DNA from: Siphonodentalium dalli
Lineage: Eukaryota; Mollusca; Scaphopoda; Gadilida; Siphonodentaliidae
Reading direction: 5' to 3'
Assembly (NCBI GenBank): GCA_032622095.1
Contig: CP136061.1
Location: 261,052,077-261,116,076, forward strand
DNA length: 64,000 nt
Shown here: positions 52,487 through 63,009 of the stretch, one piece after another
Numbering within the stretch: position 1 is the stretch's first letter
Layout: each line of letters opens with the position of its first letter
The notes under the pieces: generated by a model
The model's database searches: none
What the model saw: only the letters and a program-made list of their open reading frames with translations
What the model was told of the DNA's origin: nothing
Position numbers and translations under genes: made by a program

Positions 52487-53640
52487 AAATAAATTTGTCT
52501 TGATGTAACTAAAGACTAGAACATTGCGTGCATGGAAAAAGAGCGAGCAACTGTCTCAAACATTAATGTGACTATCAATGGTTAGAATATAACTGTCATC
52601 ACACTGTTCATCAGTGCATCAAGCCAATCAGTGAAATATTTGCATGTATATCAACTCATATGACCGGTTACTATCACAACACCTAAAATATCCAAGTCTG
52701 GCATAGTGACTGTTTGTCTTTTATTATAACAGAGGTTGCTCCAGTAGACTAACAACAGTGTTAAGGCACAATGCTAGATAATGGGCTGGTTGACAGACTA
52801 ATCGGGAAATTGTCAGAAATGATGGAATTGTGTGTGTCCTGTACAATGGCCTAAGTTTTCATATATAAGTAAACTTGTCCTGATGTAATTAATGCCTAGA
52901 TCATTGTGTGCATGGAAAAAGAGCGAGCAACTGTCTCAAACATTAATGTGACTATCAATGGGTAGAAAATATCTGTCATCAGTGCATCAAGCCAATCAGT
53001 GAATTATTTGCATGTCTTTCAACTCAGATGATCTCTCACAAGACCGAACGTATCCAAGTCTGGTATAGTGCTGTGACTGCTTGTCATCTATATATATATA
53101 AACGAGTGGGATCTGTCCGGATTTTTCTCTCAGACCCCTGGACCGAGTTCAACCAAATTTGGTGTGGTGACTCGGGGTACCCTGGCGGATGTTATAATGG
53201 TATTAGTTTTTCAAATTTTTTAATTAAAAAAATAAAATAAAATTGGTTTTGTTAAAGTGAGCAAGGAATTCAATATTTAAAAAAAATATATTAAAACAAT
53301 ATATAGAAATCAAAATGTTTCAATGACCAAACATGCTTGAAGCGCACAAAGGGGCTGCCGGTAAATGAAGGCTCTGTCTAAGATAAAAATGTGTGCGACG
53401 TCCCACAAAGGGGGCCACAGGTATCTCCGATGCTGAATATAGGCTCCTAAGGGGAGCCTATTTCAGCTAGTTTAGTATAATAGAAGTAAGTTGCTCGAGC
53501 AGACTAACATAAGTGGTATGGAATATGTTAGATAATGGGCTGCTTGACAGACTAATCAGGAAATAGTTAGAAATTATGAAAGTTTGTGTATTCTGCACAA
53601 TGACCTAGGTTTACAGATGATCAGCAATTTATAAAAACTT
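52487..53640 (+). repeat. Segmental tandem duplication, about 380-bp period, 2 to 2.5 copies
   Basis: CATGGAAAAAGAGCGAGCAA, CTGTCTCAAACATTAATGTG and GCATCAAGCCAATCAGTGAA occur at about 52530-52650 and again at about 52910-53010. A second block (GATAATGGGCTG(G/C)TTGACAG) occurs at about 52778 and again at 53532, where it follows an unrelated insert at about 53085-53475. That insert carries CAACCAAATTTGGTGTGG and a small hairpin, and looks like a separate dispersed repeat. Confidence 0.8.
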
Positions 53641-54343
53641 TATTTTTCAATTAAAACAGCTTATGAAACAGGTTAAGCTGTTATTTGAACTAATTGAGGC
53701 CAATCCCAGTCATATGAGTGATATCAGTAGAGTTTTATGCGATTTTAGACCAATTTTAGTGAAATTTGGGAGGTGGGTGTAAAACAATTTTATTTGCAAG
53801 TTTGGGGGCGGTGAGTCCCCGAAAATGCCAGATGCAAAAAAACGGCATACCTTCCTGCAATTTTTTTCCTACCCCCCCCCCCGGATATGAGCCCATTATC
53901 TGATTATCTCATAATCAAATAATCACATTATGTACCTATTTCATATTATATGTCGATTATCGTATTTGAGCGAGGATATGCTGGATAATAGGGTGGGAGC
54001 TCTCTCTGGTAGAGTGCACCAGTCATATTTCCTTTCTCACTCTTATCACCGGCTGGGTATTAGTCTGTGGTTTTCTATATTTAGCGCGGGCTTTTCCAGC
54101 CAAAATGGCGAAAACGACCGTACCAAAGTAAACATTTCCTATGTGATTTGAGAACAAATCCCGCACCAAAATCTTAATGACAGAATGGAGAATTATTAGA
54201 GTGGTAGTTATGTTGACGATTTTCCCAAGCTACTCATAAAAATTACAACAAGTTAGAACTCTTGTGTTCGACTTGCCATGCGCGTGTTGTCGTCCATGTG
54301 TGTTTATACTTTTGTGTTGATAAAATAATCGGAGAACCAAATC
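53641..54343. other. Non-coding; fragment shared with 51.6 kb
   Basis: ATTATGTACCTATTTCATAT near 53928 and its surroundings match 51665-51690. A C-run lies at 53873-53882. No gene was recognised. Confidence 0.45.
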
Positions 54344-54436
54344 ACACCGTTTCGCAATATAGTTATTTTGTTCTCGTGGGACTTTCCAAACTTAAAGTAC
54401 GAAATTACACAAATTTTGTTCGATATTCTGCGTGTT
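54344..54436. repeat. 93-bp flanking duplication, copy 1
   Basis: ACACCGTTTCGCAATATAGT to GATATTCTGCGTGTT is repeated at 56615-56706 with one indel and one substitution. The two copies bracket the LINE remnant, as an unusually long target-site duplication would. Confidence 0.88.
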
Positions 54437-54628
54437 TAATATATATAACTTTATTTCCTCCATTAATGAAGCGTTCTACAACATATGTACAAGTTCACAG
54501 ACAGTTATACAATGTGTACAGCACAAATAATAAGTCAGCAGATTAACATATTTTACATACAGAAACAGATGATAATCAATTTTAAGCACTCACACAAACA
54601 AACATATACATACAGTGCGATATGCAGA

Positions 54629-54646
54629 CAACGGAGAGAGAGAGAG

Positions 54647-54706
<60 letters not shown>
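54629..54706. repeat. GA and TA microsatellite
   Basis: A run of GAGAGAGA, then TATATATATATA, then a longer GA run ending near 54704. Confidence 0.97.
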
Positions 54707-54708
<2 letters not shown>

Positions 54709-54788
54709 CGATGGGTGTGCCATCGATGGAGATATCAGCAGGATCAGTCATATATGCCCGCATGCAGTCGCTCTTGTAGGTATGCATA

Positions 54789-55583
54789 CACTCTTATGAC
54801 TAATGTGTAGGTTTTCTACACAAAATGTGTAGCCCTGCTACACAATCATTATTCAATTTTGATCTTAAACATATTTGTGTAGTATATGTGTAGTTTCATA
54901 TTCTTACACAAATTGTGTAACAATTTTTACACATAAATGGGTAATTGTTTACACATTTATACACAACTGTGTGTATAAAATCAACACATATCCCTTACAC
55001 ATTTTGTGTAGGTTCTTACACACACAGTTTGTAGACAAGAAATGCAAGTTCAGTAGTCCGACCTGTGGGTATCGTATTAAAGATATATGCAGATTTATAT
55101 GGTAAAACTTTCATGGCGCATAGTGGTATGTAGTATTTTGTTCTTTACTGTGAGTTTTTGCTTTGAATGAACAAACCAGAGTCGAGGCGTGATTGCATAA
55201 TATTAGTATTATTACAACAATCTTAACAAGAGTCTAAGGGCAGTAATCGCCATGAAAGTTTTAACAAATAAATCCTCATTTACTATTAATACTAAACCCA
55301 CAAATTGGAATTCTGAACTTACGTCCTTGTCTACGATCGCTGTAGATTGTATTCCAAAACATATACTCAAACAATATGGCCGTCACGTAGCAGACTATGA
55401 AACTGAAGGCACCGCAATGCGCATGTCTACGTTCTTACACAATTATGTGTAACAAAATATACACATTATGTGTAGAACGGCACTTGTCAATGTATTTGTA
55501 TGTAAAACTACACATTGCTATGTGTATTAACCGGCTTTACACATTTGATGTGTAATCGTTTCTACACATTAGTTATAAGAGTG
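54789..55583. mobile_element. 795-bp MITE with TA duplication, ends packed with TGTGTA/TACACA motifs
   Basis: CACTCTTATGACTAATGTGT (54789) is inverted as ACACATTAGTTATAAGAGTG (ending 55583), and TA flanks both sides (54787-54788, 55584-55585), as in Tc1/mariner-type insertions. About 250 bp at the left and 130 bp at the right consist largely of alternating TACACA and TGTGTA motifs. The middle contains a second inverted pair (AAAACTTTCATGGCG at about 55102, CGCCATGAAAGTTTT at about 55248). It interrupts the LINE remnant. Confidence 0.85.
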
Positions 55584-55813
55584 TACCACCGGCCACACAC
55601 AGACGATGCGACTGACTAGCATACATACACAAAGACAGCCGCACATTCAGGCACTCATACTCACAATACAGACGTTCAGACATAAATAGAAACAGACTCA
55701 CTGCATGAGATACAGAGAGTGAATCAGTATGATAGACCCATACAGCCGAACATATATACATTGTAAGATGCAGATCACGACGCCTTGTCGGATAATATAG
55801 CATGCGTATAAGG

Positions 55814-56593
55814 CTATTGGGCATTCACATCGTTCAATTCAATTTTATAATAGTACCACAAACTAAGGCTAGCCTTGGTGAAAAAATGTACAGCAAAGTG
55901 ACTGGAGCAGTTTCCAATTTCTATTAATTTTGCCGGCATGTTTCCCAAGAAAATGGTCAGTAGCTGTGAGTTATTCAAGGAATCGAGAAAAATGAATGAT
56001 TCTATCTGGAATGTGTTAAGGATGTCGTACCAGATCTCGTTCCTGAAGTTAGATACATGTATGTGTGAACAATCAATTATAATATGTTCGATAATGCAAT
56101 GGTAATCTCTATTGCATAACAGACAGTGACCGCTATCCTTATATGCGGTATGCGCAAGTAATCTTGCGATCATAAGGAATGTAAATTTTTCCTGTGGATA
56201 GTGGCTACATGAGCGCCAGAGAAGTGATGGGCTGAGTTTTGTTTGAGTTAGACCAAACTGTGCTAAGTCACTGTCTGATTCAATAGATGATCGCCATTCG
56301 CATTCATCTTTTGTGTGTATTTATGCGTTAACGGCATTTCTCCAAGACGATTTTGAAACGAAGACACCATGTTGCATAAAGTGTTCAAGGTGTGCATACA
56401 AGTTATATTTATATAAAATTACAAGTATATCCGATATAAATGACTTTGGATTGACATATATTCCCGACAGGTGATTATATAAACGCATCAGAAAGACAGT
56501 TTTAGCGGTTTTACATGTACTCATTCTGCATAATGTCGAAAGTAAGCTCAGTTTCCTTTTGTCAATGAAAGATTCAAGTCCACCGCATCCCAT
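55814..56593 (-). pseudogene. C-terminal part of a non-LTR ORF2 with one in-frame stop
   Basis: One frame runs 260 codons from 56593 to 55814 and is broken only by TAA at 56323-56321. It reads GGLESFIDKRKLSLLSTLCR, then VFLMRLYNHLSGIY. After the stop it reads DECEWRSSIESDSDLAQFGL and LSPSLLWRSCSHYP, then GHCLLCNRDYHCIIEHIIID with a Cys-x2-Cys...His...Cys cluster and NEIWYDILNTFQIE. This is the post-catalytic end of a jockey/CR1-like LINE protein. The same domain is seen at 16870-17200. The start is at the truncation point near 56605. Confidence 0.75.
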
Positions 56594-56614
56594 AAGACCC
56601 TATGCGATACACGT

Positions 56615-56706
56615 ACACCGTTTCGCAATATAGTTATTTTGTTCTCGTGGGACTTTCCAAACTTACAGTACGAAATTACACAAATTTGTTCGATATTCTG
56701 CGTGTT
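56615..56706. repeat. 93-bp flanking duplication, copy 2
   Basis: Matches 54344-54436; see that entry. Downstream, AAGTATATAACTTTATGTCC also resembles TATATATAACTTTATTTCC after copy 1, so the similarity may extend to about 115 bp. Confidence 0.88.
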
Positions 56707-56999
56707 GCTCTGTTCTCTAAGTATATAACTTTATGTCCCGGACGACCAGCAAATGTTGGTAAAATGTCCCCGGTGGCAGCGGTCTTACCGACTCATCAAG
56801 GGAGGTAAACCCTGCATGGTTACCGAGTCATCAAGGGAGGTAAGCCCTGGGAGGTGGATACTTTAGTTTATCCGTCTAGTCATCGATCTATATTTATATA
56901 TATTATACGTCGATGGTAGACAGCTTGGGGCGTAGTTTATTTGATTATTCGAGAGAGTTGTCACATAGATAATTATAGATATGGCAAGAAAAAACGATT
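56707..56999. other. Spacer with a 35-bp direct repeat
   Basis: ACTCATCAAGGGAGGTAA(A/G)CCCTG occurs at about 56790 and 56826. Nothing else was recognised. Confidence 0.6.
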
Positions 57000-57300
57000 T
57001 TTTAACTGCTGTAACGCTTGTATCACTCTGTATCAAGGGTTACTACTGGGACGCAGATAATCACTAGAAATAAAAACGATTTTTTAACTGCTGTAACGCT
57101 TGTATCGCTCTGTATCAAGGGTTACTACTGGGACGCAGATAACGATGAGAAATAAAAACGATTTTTTAACTGCTGTAACGCTTGTATCGCTCTGTATCAA
57201 GGGTTACTACTGAGACGCAGATAACGATGAGAAATAAAAACATATTTTGTCAGCTTCTGTAACGCTTGTCCCGCTCTGTATCAAGGCTTTCTACATGGGA
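57000..57300 (+). repeat. Tandem repeat, about 85-95-bp unit, 3.5 copies
   Basis: AACGATTTTTTAACTGCTGT, AACGCTTGTATCGCTCTGTA, TCAAGGGTTACTACTGGGAC and GCAGATAACGATGAGAAATA recur three times. The last, diverged copy reads CTTCTGTAACGCTTGTCCCG. Confidence 0.92.
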
Positions 57301-57685
57301 CAAAAACATACCCCCTTAACTTTTTGCTCACGTTTCTTGCCATATATGGATAATTAAGTGTATCTGTCTAGTACGTATAGATGATTTGTATCAGTCTAAT
57401 ATTATAGACAAATATAAGCGTGTTTATAAATAATTAATACATAACAGTTGTGTACAGCGTAAAACCCACCGAAGTGCTCTAAAATGCTTGACATGTTAAA
57501 CATAAAATACAATAGCAAATATAAGACATAATTATGGACATCAACAAAAAAGTAGAACTAAAAGTGAGACGTTACAAAATTATCGAAGCGCATAAAATCA
57601 CAAAATCGAAAAACATTGTTAAAACGTAACTGGTAAGGGTCTATTCTCATTGCACACACGCGTGAGGGAAAAAAGGGGGCAAAAT
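57301..57685. other. Spacer, nothing recognised
   Basis: AT-rich sequence without a supported feature. Confidence 0.4.
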
Positions 57686-59335
57686 GGCACGTAGCTATGG
57701 GTGGGACGTGCATTATATGTACAGTAGCTAGGGGTGGGGCGTGCGTTATATATAGTACACGTAGCTAGGGGTGGGACGTGCGTTATATGTATAGTAGCTA
57801 AGGTGGGACGTGCGTTATATATAGTAAACGTAGCTATATTAGGGGTGGGACGTGCGTTATATGTATAGTAACTAGGGGTGGGACATGCGTTATCTGTGTA
57901 GTAGCTAGGGTGGGGCGTGCGTTATCTGTATCGTACACGTAGCTAGGGGTGGGACGTGCGTTATATGTATAGTAGATAGGGGTGGGACGTGCGTTATATA
58001 TAGTACACGTAGCTATAGGGGTGGGACGTGCGTTATATGTATAGTAGCTAGGGGGTGGGACGTGCGTTATATGTATAGTAGCTAGGTGGGATGTGCGTTA
58101 TCTGTATAGTACACGTAGCTAGGGGTGGGATGTGCGTTATATGTATAGTACACGTAGCTAGGGGTGGGACGTGCGTTATATGTATAGTACACGTAGCTAG
58201 GGATGGGACGTGCGTTATATATAGTACACGTAGCTAGGGGTGGGACGTGCGTTATATGTGTAGTAGCTAGGGTGGGACGTGCGTTATATGTATAGTAGCT
58301 AGGGATGGGATGTGCGTTATATGTATAGTACACATAGTTAGGGTGGGACGTGCGTTATCTGTATAGTACACGTAGCTAGGGGTGGGATGTGCGTTATCTG
58401 TATAGTAAACGTAGCTAGGGGTGGGACGTGCGTTATCTGTATAGTACACGTAGATAGGGGTGGGACGTGCGTTATATATAGTACACGTAGCTATAGGGGT
58501 GGGACGTGCGTTATATGCATAGTAGCTAGGGGTGGGACGTGCGCTATATGTATAGTAGCTAGGGGTGGGATGTGCGTTATCTGTATAGTACACGTAGCTA
58601 GGGGTGGGACGTGCGTTATATGTATAGTACACGTAGCTATGGATGGGACGTGCGTTATATATAGTACACGTAGCTAGGGTGGGAGGTGCGTTATCTGTGT
58701 AGTAGCTAGGGTGGGACGTTCGTTATATGTATAGTAGCTAGGGATGGGGTGTGCCTTATCTGTATAGTACACGTAGTTAGGGGTGGGACGTGCGTTATCT
58801 GTATAGTACACGTAGCTAGGGGTGGGACGTGCGTTATATATAGTACACGTAGCTATAGGGGTGGGACGTGCGTTATATGAATAGTAGCTATGGGTGGGGC
58901 GTGCGTTATATGTATAGTAGCTAGGGGTGGGATGTGCCTTATCTGTATAGTACACGTAGCTAGGGGTGGGACGTGCGTTATATGTATAGTACACGTAGCT
59001 AGGGATGGGACGTGCGTTATATATAATACACGTAGCTAGGGTGGGAGGTGCGTTATCTGTGTAGTAGCTAGGGTGGGACGTGCGTTATATGTATAGTAGC
59101 TAGGGATGGGATGTGCGTTATCTGTATAGTACACGTAGTTAGGGGTGGGACGTGCGTTATCTGTGTAGTAGTTAGGGGTGGGACGTGCGTTATCTGTATA
59201 GTACACGTAGCTAGGGGTGGGACGTGCGTTATCTGTATAGTACACGTAGCTAGGGGTTGGACGTGCGTTATTTGTATCGTACACGTAGCTAGGGTGGGAG
59301 GTGGGTTATCTGTACAGTAGCTAGGGGTTGGAGGT
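57686..59335 (+). repeat. Minisatellite, 28-39-bp unit, about 45 copies
   Basis: The unit is GTAGCTAGGGGTGGGACGTG, CGTTATCTGTATAGTACAC; shorter units lack TACAC. ATATGT, ATCTGT and ATATAT variants are mixed in blocks of several units, showing higher-order duplication. Long frames rich in YNARPTPSY or RGGTCVICIV arise on both strands from the repeat and are not genes. The array ends about 20 bp before the stop codon of the minus-strand HtrL-like gene, so it occupies its 3' flank or 3' untranslated region. Confidence 0.97.
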
Positions 59336-59357
59336 GGTAACGTTGATTCAACAGTTT

Positions 59358-60290
59358 TTAATCATGGGATGTTCGTATAAAGCGTTTAAAAGTGCGTACA
59401 TCATTATTAAATAACTGCAATATCTCTACAATGTTCAAACGTGTCGAAGTGCAGTTTTGTTTCCAACTAACACGACATAAGTCACCAAGATGAAACCAAT
59501 CATTGCGTATGTGCTTACTGTAGTACACAGTGATTGCGACATTAGGCCTATATTTCTTCGAACTTTGGACAAACATCCCATATATTATTTGCTGATCCGT
59601 GCTCATCAGTCTGTGTGATAGAAAAATATCAACAAATCGCCTGTATTCTTTGATGAACCTCAGCATCACATCCCTCGTTGCCAGAAATGCGCCGCCTCCG
59701 ACCAACACTGAATTTCTAGCCACAATATCTTTCAGACTTAATTTCCGATTAAAAGCCTCAATGCCTGTAAAGGAGACCTTATCGGGGTCAAATCCGACCG
59801 GAAGTGACAGTCCAAACTCCTCCTTCGTCGGAATGATATTTCGAAAATAACCCATATCGACCCACATAATATATTTCCGACTTTTATTGTTTACTATTGT
59901 CATTTCTAAGAGGTCCATCTTGGCATGCATTACGCACGAGTATTCCGGTAGTACGGTGTTTGGGTGGTGGCGCGGGTAGAACGCCTGATCAAACACATTA
60001 GATATTTTTTCATGGAGCTTAAACGACCACAAATCGTCGCGGTTTACCAATCCGTACATCATGTGACGCGATGACGTCATCGACTTGAAATGATCAAGCT
60101 CCAACTGTTCATCAAAGTACGCGACGACGTCGTTGTATATCTTGGCATACGGCTGCATCCACTTTCTATACGTTGCGGGCGTATATTTATTGGGGCTATA
60201 ACCCTTATAGAATGATCCAATATTGAAGAATCCGGTTACTATGGTTATATCGGTACATGGTAACGTTTCTGGGACTGATTTGAAGTCATC
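59358..60290 (-). CDS. HtrL/YibB-like protein gene, last exon
   Basis: The exon spans 60290 to 59358 on the minus strand: 310 codons, stop TAA 59360-59358. It begins after a strong acceptor (CTTCTTTCTCTCCGACAG). It encodes TDITIVTGFFNIGSFYKGYS, YTPATYRKWMQPYAKIYNDV, VAYFDE, FYPRHHPNTVLPEYSCVMHA, IMWVDMGYFRNI (Asp145 of the exon) and LMSTDQQIIYGMF (about 229-241). These are the hallmarks of the HtrL/YibB family: an ITIVTGFF start, a WxDxG motif and a DQQ motif. The family was named from a bacterial gene near LPS-core loci; glycosyltransferase-like function is suspected but unproven. The upstream exon (probably with a signal anchor) is outside what I can identify. A fragment of its end is duplicated at 48113-48270. 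Confidence 0.87.
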   Translation of the reverse strand, partial: DDFKSVPETLPCTDITIVTGFFNIGSFYKGYSPNKYTPATYRKWMQPYAKIYNDVVAYFDEQLELDHFKSMTSSRHMMYGLVNRDDLWSFKLHEKISNVFDQAFYPRHHPNTVLPEYSCVMHAKMDLLEMTIVNNKSRKYIMWVDMGYFRNIIPTKEEFGLSLPVGFDPDKVSFTGIEAFNRKLSLKDIVARNSVLVGGGAFLATRDVMLRFIKEYRRFVDIFLSHRLMSTDQQIIYGMFVQSSKKYRPNVAITVYYSKHIRNDWFHLGDLCRVSWKQNCTSTRLNIVEILQLFNNDVRTFKRFIRTSHD

Positions 60291-60435
60291 CTGTCGGAGA
60301 GAAAGAAGGCATACACTTGATTGATTGATTGTAACCAGACTGTATACTGTATCGACACAAGTAACTAATACACGTATATAGGATTGAATATCGAAATATA
60401 CTTAATAGGGGTTCACGATTAGATATCGAGTGGTT
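60291..60435 (-). other. Intron of the HtrL-like gene, acceptor side
   Basis: The polypyrimidine tract and AG (60292-60291) are seen on the minus strand. Further upstream the intron runs into a long inverted repeat. Confidence 0.6.
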
Positions 60436-61857
60436 CACACCACAGGGGACAGGAATCGTTTACTATGGATAATTATATAGTTCTTGGGAAAGGGACACAG
60501 CTTCTAAAAATGGCAGCTTCTAAAAATGGCAGCTTCAAAATCGTGCTGATAGATTCATATTGAACGTATTTCAAAGACCAAATACGCCCACAGTGGCGTT
60601 ATTTGAATCTGAATTACGCTCCATATGAACATAAATGGGGCACGAAAACAGTAGATAAAAATTGCCTTTAAAAACTGAAAGTATTGTTCACTATCTGTCA
60701 TCATCCATCGCTCCCCAAATAGGCTACTTTACGCGAAGAAACAAACCCCGTCCAGACCGGACATATAATTCCAGAGATATTCGTCATCAAATCCAGATCA
60801 ATTCCAAAAGTTTCATCGAAAGACTTAAGTTGTCACAAACAGAATTTCAGAAAGACGAAATTTGATAAAATAAACGCCATTCCGCTACGATAAAAAGATC
60901 TAAACAACTCGCCATTTCGTTTACCAGATCTAACATTGGTTTAGTGACGTTTGTGCTTAACAATGACTGACATGTTCATACTTTGAACAATAAGCCAACC
61001 ACGTCGAATGTTACACATTCTGTGAGTATTATCAAAATATTCAAAATGGCGTACTATAGTATATACATGTATGTCACATTTGAGCAAGTAAAACATGTTT
61101 CAAATTCAAACAAAAACCGAATTTGAGCATATCAGTCAAGTTCAAAGCACAGACGTGACTCAACCAATGTATAGATCTTAATAAACGAAATGGTGTGTTC
61201 AAAAGATATAGAGGATCTCACATGAGTTTCTATTTTATACGGAATTTATCAACCGAGTTCACTAAATTCGATTTGAGCCGAGGTTTACCGAGGCTCAAAT
61301 AGAATTTAGTGGACGAGGTTGATAAATTACGTATAAAATAGGACGAGTGTGAGATACTTTTTATCACATGATCAAATAAACGCGAAGCAATGCGAAATAT
61401 CCATCGAAAACAACGATAAAAACCGCAGAGATCGCAAGTCATTTGAAGAACGATGTGACGTCATCGCACGCGCTGATATTAAACGTGTCTCTTATCGATA
61501 ATTATGAAACTGCTTTTATGGGCAAATTATGTGATAAATTTTCATCTTAGCAGATTATTTAAATCAAATTTCGTCTTTCTGAAATTCTGTTTGTGACAAC
61601 TTACGTCTTTCGATGTAATATTTTGGAATTGATCTGGATTTGATGACGAATATCCATGGACTGATATGTCCGATCGGGACGTGGTTTCTTTCTGGGCATC
61701 GAGTAGCCTCTTGTGGAGTGATGGAGGATAACAAATAGTAAATAATATTTTTATTTTCAAAGGCAATTGTTATCCTGAAGCTACCATTTTAGAAGCTCTG
61801 TCCCTTTCCCAAAAATATGTTATCCATAATAAAATTTGTCCTGCCCCTGTGTTTCAT
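60436..61857. mobile_element. Long inverted repeat (foldback), about 1.4 kb
   Basis: ACACCACAGGGGACAGGA (60437) pairs with TCCTGCCCCTGTGTTTC (about 61840-61854). GGGAAAGGGACACAGCTTCT pairs with AGAAGCTCTGTCCCTTTCCC. GTCATCAAATCCAGATCAAT pairs with ATTGATCTGGATTTGATGAC. The match ends near 60870 and 61555. Arms are about 300 bp of matched sequence; the left arm has an extra insert of about 120 bp (60541-60660) and a duplicated AGCTTCTAAAAATGGC. The loop of about 680 bp contains another hairpin (61213-61357). No transposase was seen. Confidence 0.87.
61213..61357. repeat. 145-bp hairpin nested in the foldback loop
   Basis: ATCTCACATGAGTTTCTATT faces AATAGGACGAGTGTGAGAT, with GAATTTATCAACCGAGTTCA / TGGACGAGGTTGATAAATTA further in. 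The centre is GAGCCGAGGTTTACCGAGGC. It has the same style as 32050-32122 and shares ATATAGAGGATCTC upstream. Confidence 0.88.
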
Positions 61858-62089
61858 ACAGCAAAAATTCAAACTTAACATTGTATTCTATTTTGTCCTG
61901 TTGAAAGAACGACTTTTGAAAACCAATTATAATATAAACTAGATCTGGTTGTACCAAAGAAGATGAAAAATATAACAAAGCAATTTGGAGTCCCGCTAAA
62001 TTAGTATGAAATAAATGAATTAACATATTTCATTATCGATTATCGATTGACAGCGGCAATTTATAACTATATCTGATTACGACGATTGC
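61858..62089. other. Spacer, nothing recognised
   Basis: AT-rich, no supported feature. Confidence 0.4.
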
Positions 62090-62800
62090 GATGATGATTG
62101 ATGATAACGAAGATGATTGCGACAATGATAGTGAAAACTATCTTTACGGTGATAACAATGACTATGTTTGTGGTATGTGAAGATGATGATGACTATGCCG
62201 CTGATGATAACGAGAGCGGAGATATCACGATGACGGTGACGACGAATGCGGCAGCTGACGTCATCATGACGTTTAGACGCTGGTGACGACGAGGATAATA
62301 ATGACGAGGCCGATGTATGGAGTATGACGTTAACTGTGGTGGTGGTAATGATGGTAATGTTTCGAATGGCGATGGTGATGGTGATGATGGTGATGATACC
62401 GATAACGATGCCGTTGGTGACGATGATGATGATAATGATGATGACGAAAATAACTATGATGGCGAAGTTGATTAGAATGGCGATGATGTCTGATGGCGAT
62501 GATCACGATGATGGTGATGATGATGGCGACGATGGTGATTACGATGGTGCTCGTGATGGCGATGATGATAACGATGATGACGACTATGACGACGATGATA
62601 ATGACGACGATGATGATGACGACGACGAGGATGATGATCATTTTGATGATCATGCTAACGATGATGATGAGTATGATGAAGATGATGATGATGATGAAGA
62701 TGATGATGATTATGATGATGATGATGATGATGATGACTGTGGTTGTGGCGACGATGATGACGACGATGACGATGATGATGATGATGATGATGATGACAGT
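62090..62800 (+). repeat. Imperfect GAT/GAC trinucleotide microsatellite
   Basis: About 700 bp dominated by GATGATGAC-type triplets, purest at 62660-62795. Frames on either strand encode long runs of Asp, Met or Ile. An acidic reading frame exists (62324-62833), but all frames are open because of the triplet repeat, so coding is not supported. Confidence 0.93.
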
Positions 62801-62805
62801 GCTTT

Positions 62806-62895
62806 TGTAAATATATGTATATATGTTAATTAGTACTCTGTATTCGCCACTTAATTGTGGCGTTGAGTTAAATAAACAATTAATCAATCAACTAT
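62806..62895 (+). mobile_element. LINE-type 3' tail
   Basis: GCCACTTAATTGTGGC forms a small stem, followed by GTTAAATAAACAATTAATCA and ATCAA repeats. A stem plus AATAAA plus short tandem tail is typical of retroelement 3' ends. The body upstream is the microsatellite, so class is unknown. Confidence 0.4.
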
Positions 62896-63009
62896 GAAAC
62901 AACATACTGTCTTTCACGTCACACTTGTCGTTATCGTTTACGTTAGTTTATACCATAGAGTCACTATAAAACGAAAAATAGATTTTGAAAATATGAGCAC
63001 GGAACAATG

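Larger units (their letters stand above)
54437..56614 (-). mobile_element. 5'-truncated decayed LINE (minus strand), split by a MITE
   Basis: Read on the minus strand: the ORF2 C-terminus (56593-55814), then a 3' region, then a TA-flanked MITE (55583-54789), then more 3' region with a GA/TA microsatellite. The element ends in GGAGGAAATAAAGTTATATA near 54447, which holds an AATAAA. Without the MITE it is about 1.4 kb. The reverse transcriptase core is missing, so it is 5' truncated. A 92-93-bp duplication flanks it. Confidence 0.7.

Noticed and set aside
57686-59335. Frames rich in YNARPTPSY or RGGTCVICIV
   Set aside because: Translation of a minisatellite, open in several frames on both strands.
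61542-61766. Paired open frames at 60662-60865 and 61542-61766 with a shared peptide end
   Set aside because: They are the two arms of the same inverted repeat; the shared peptide reflects arm identity, not two genes.
62324-62833. Aspartate-rich 169-residue protein
   Set aside because: All frames of the GAT/GAC repeat are open; no unique sequence beyond the repeat supports coding.
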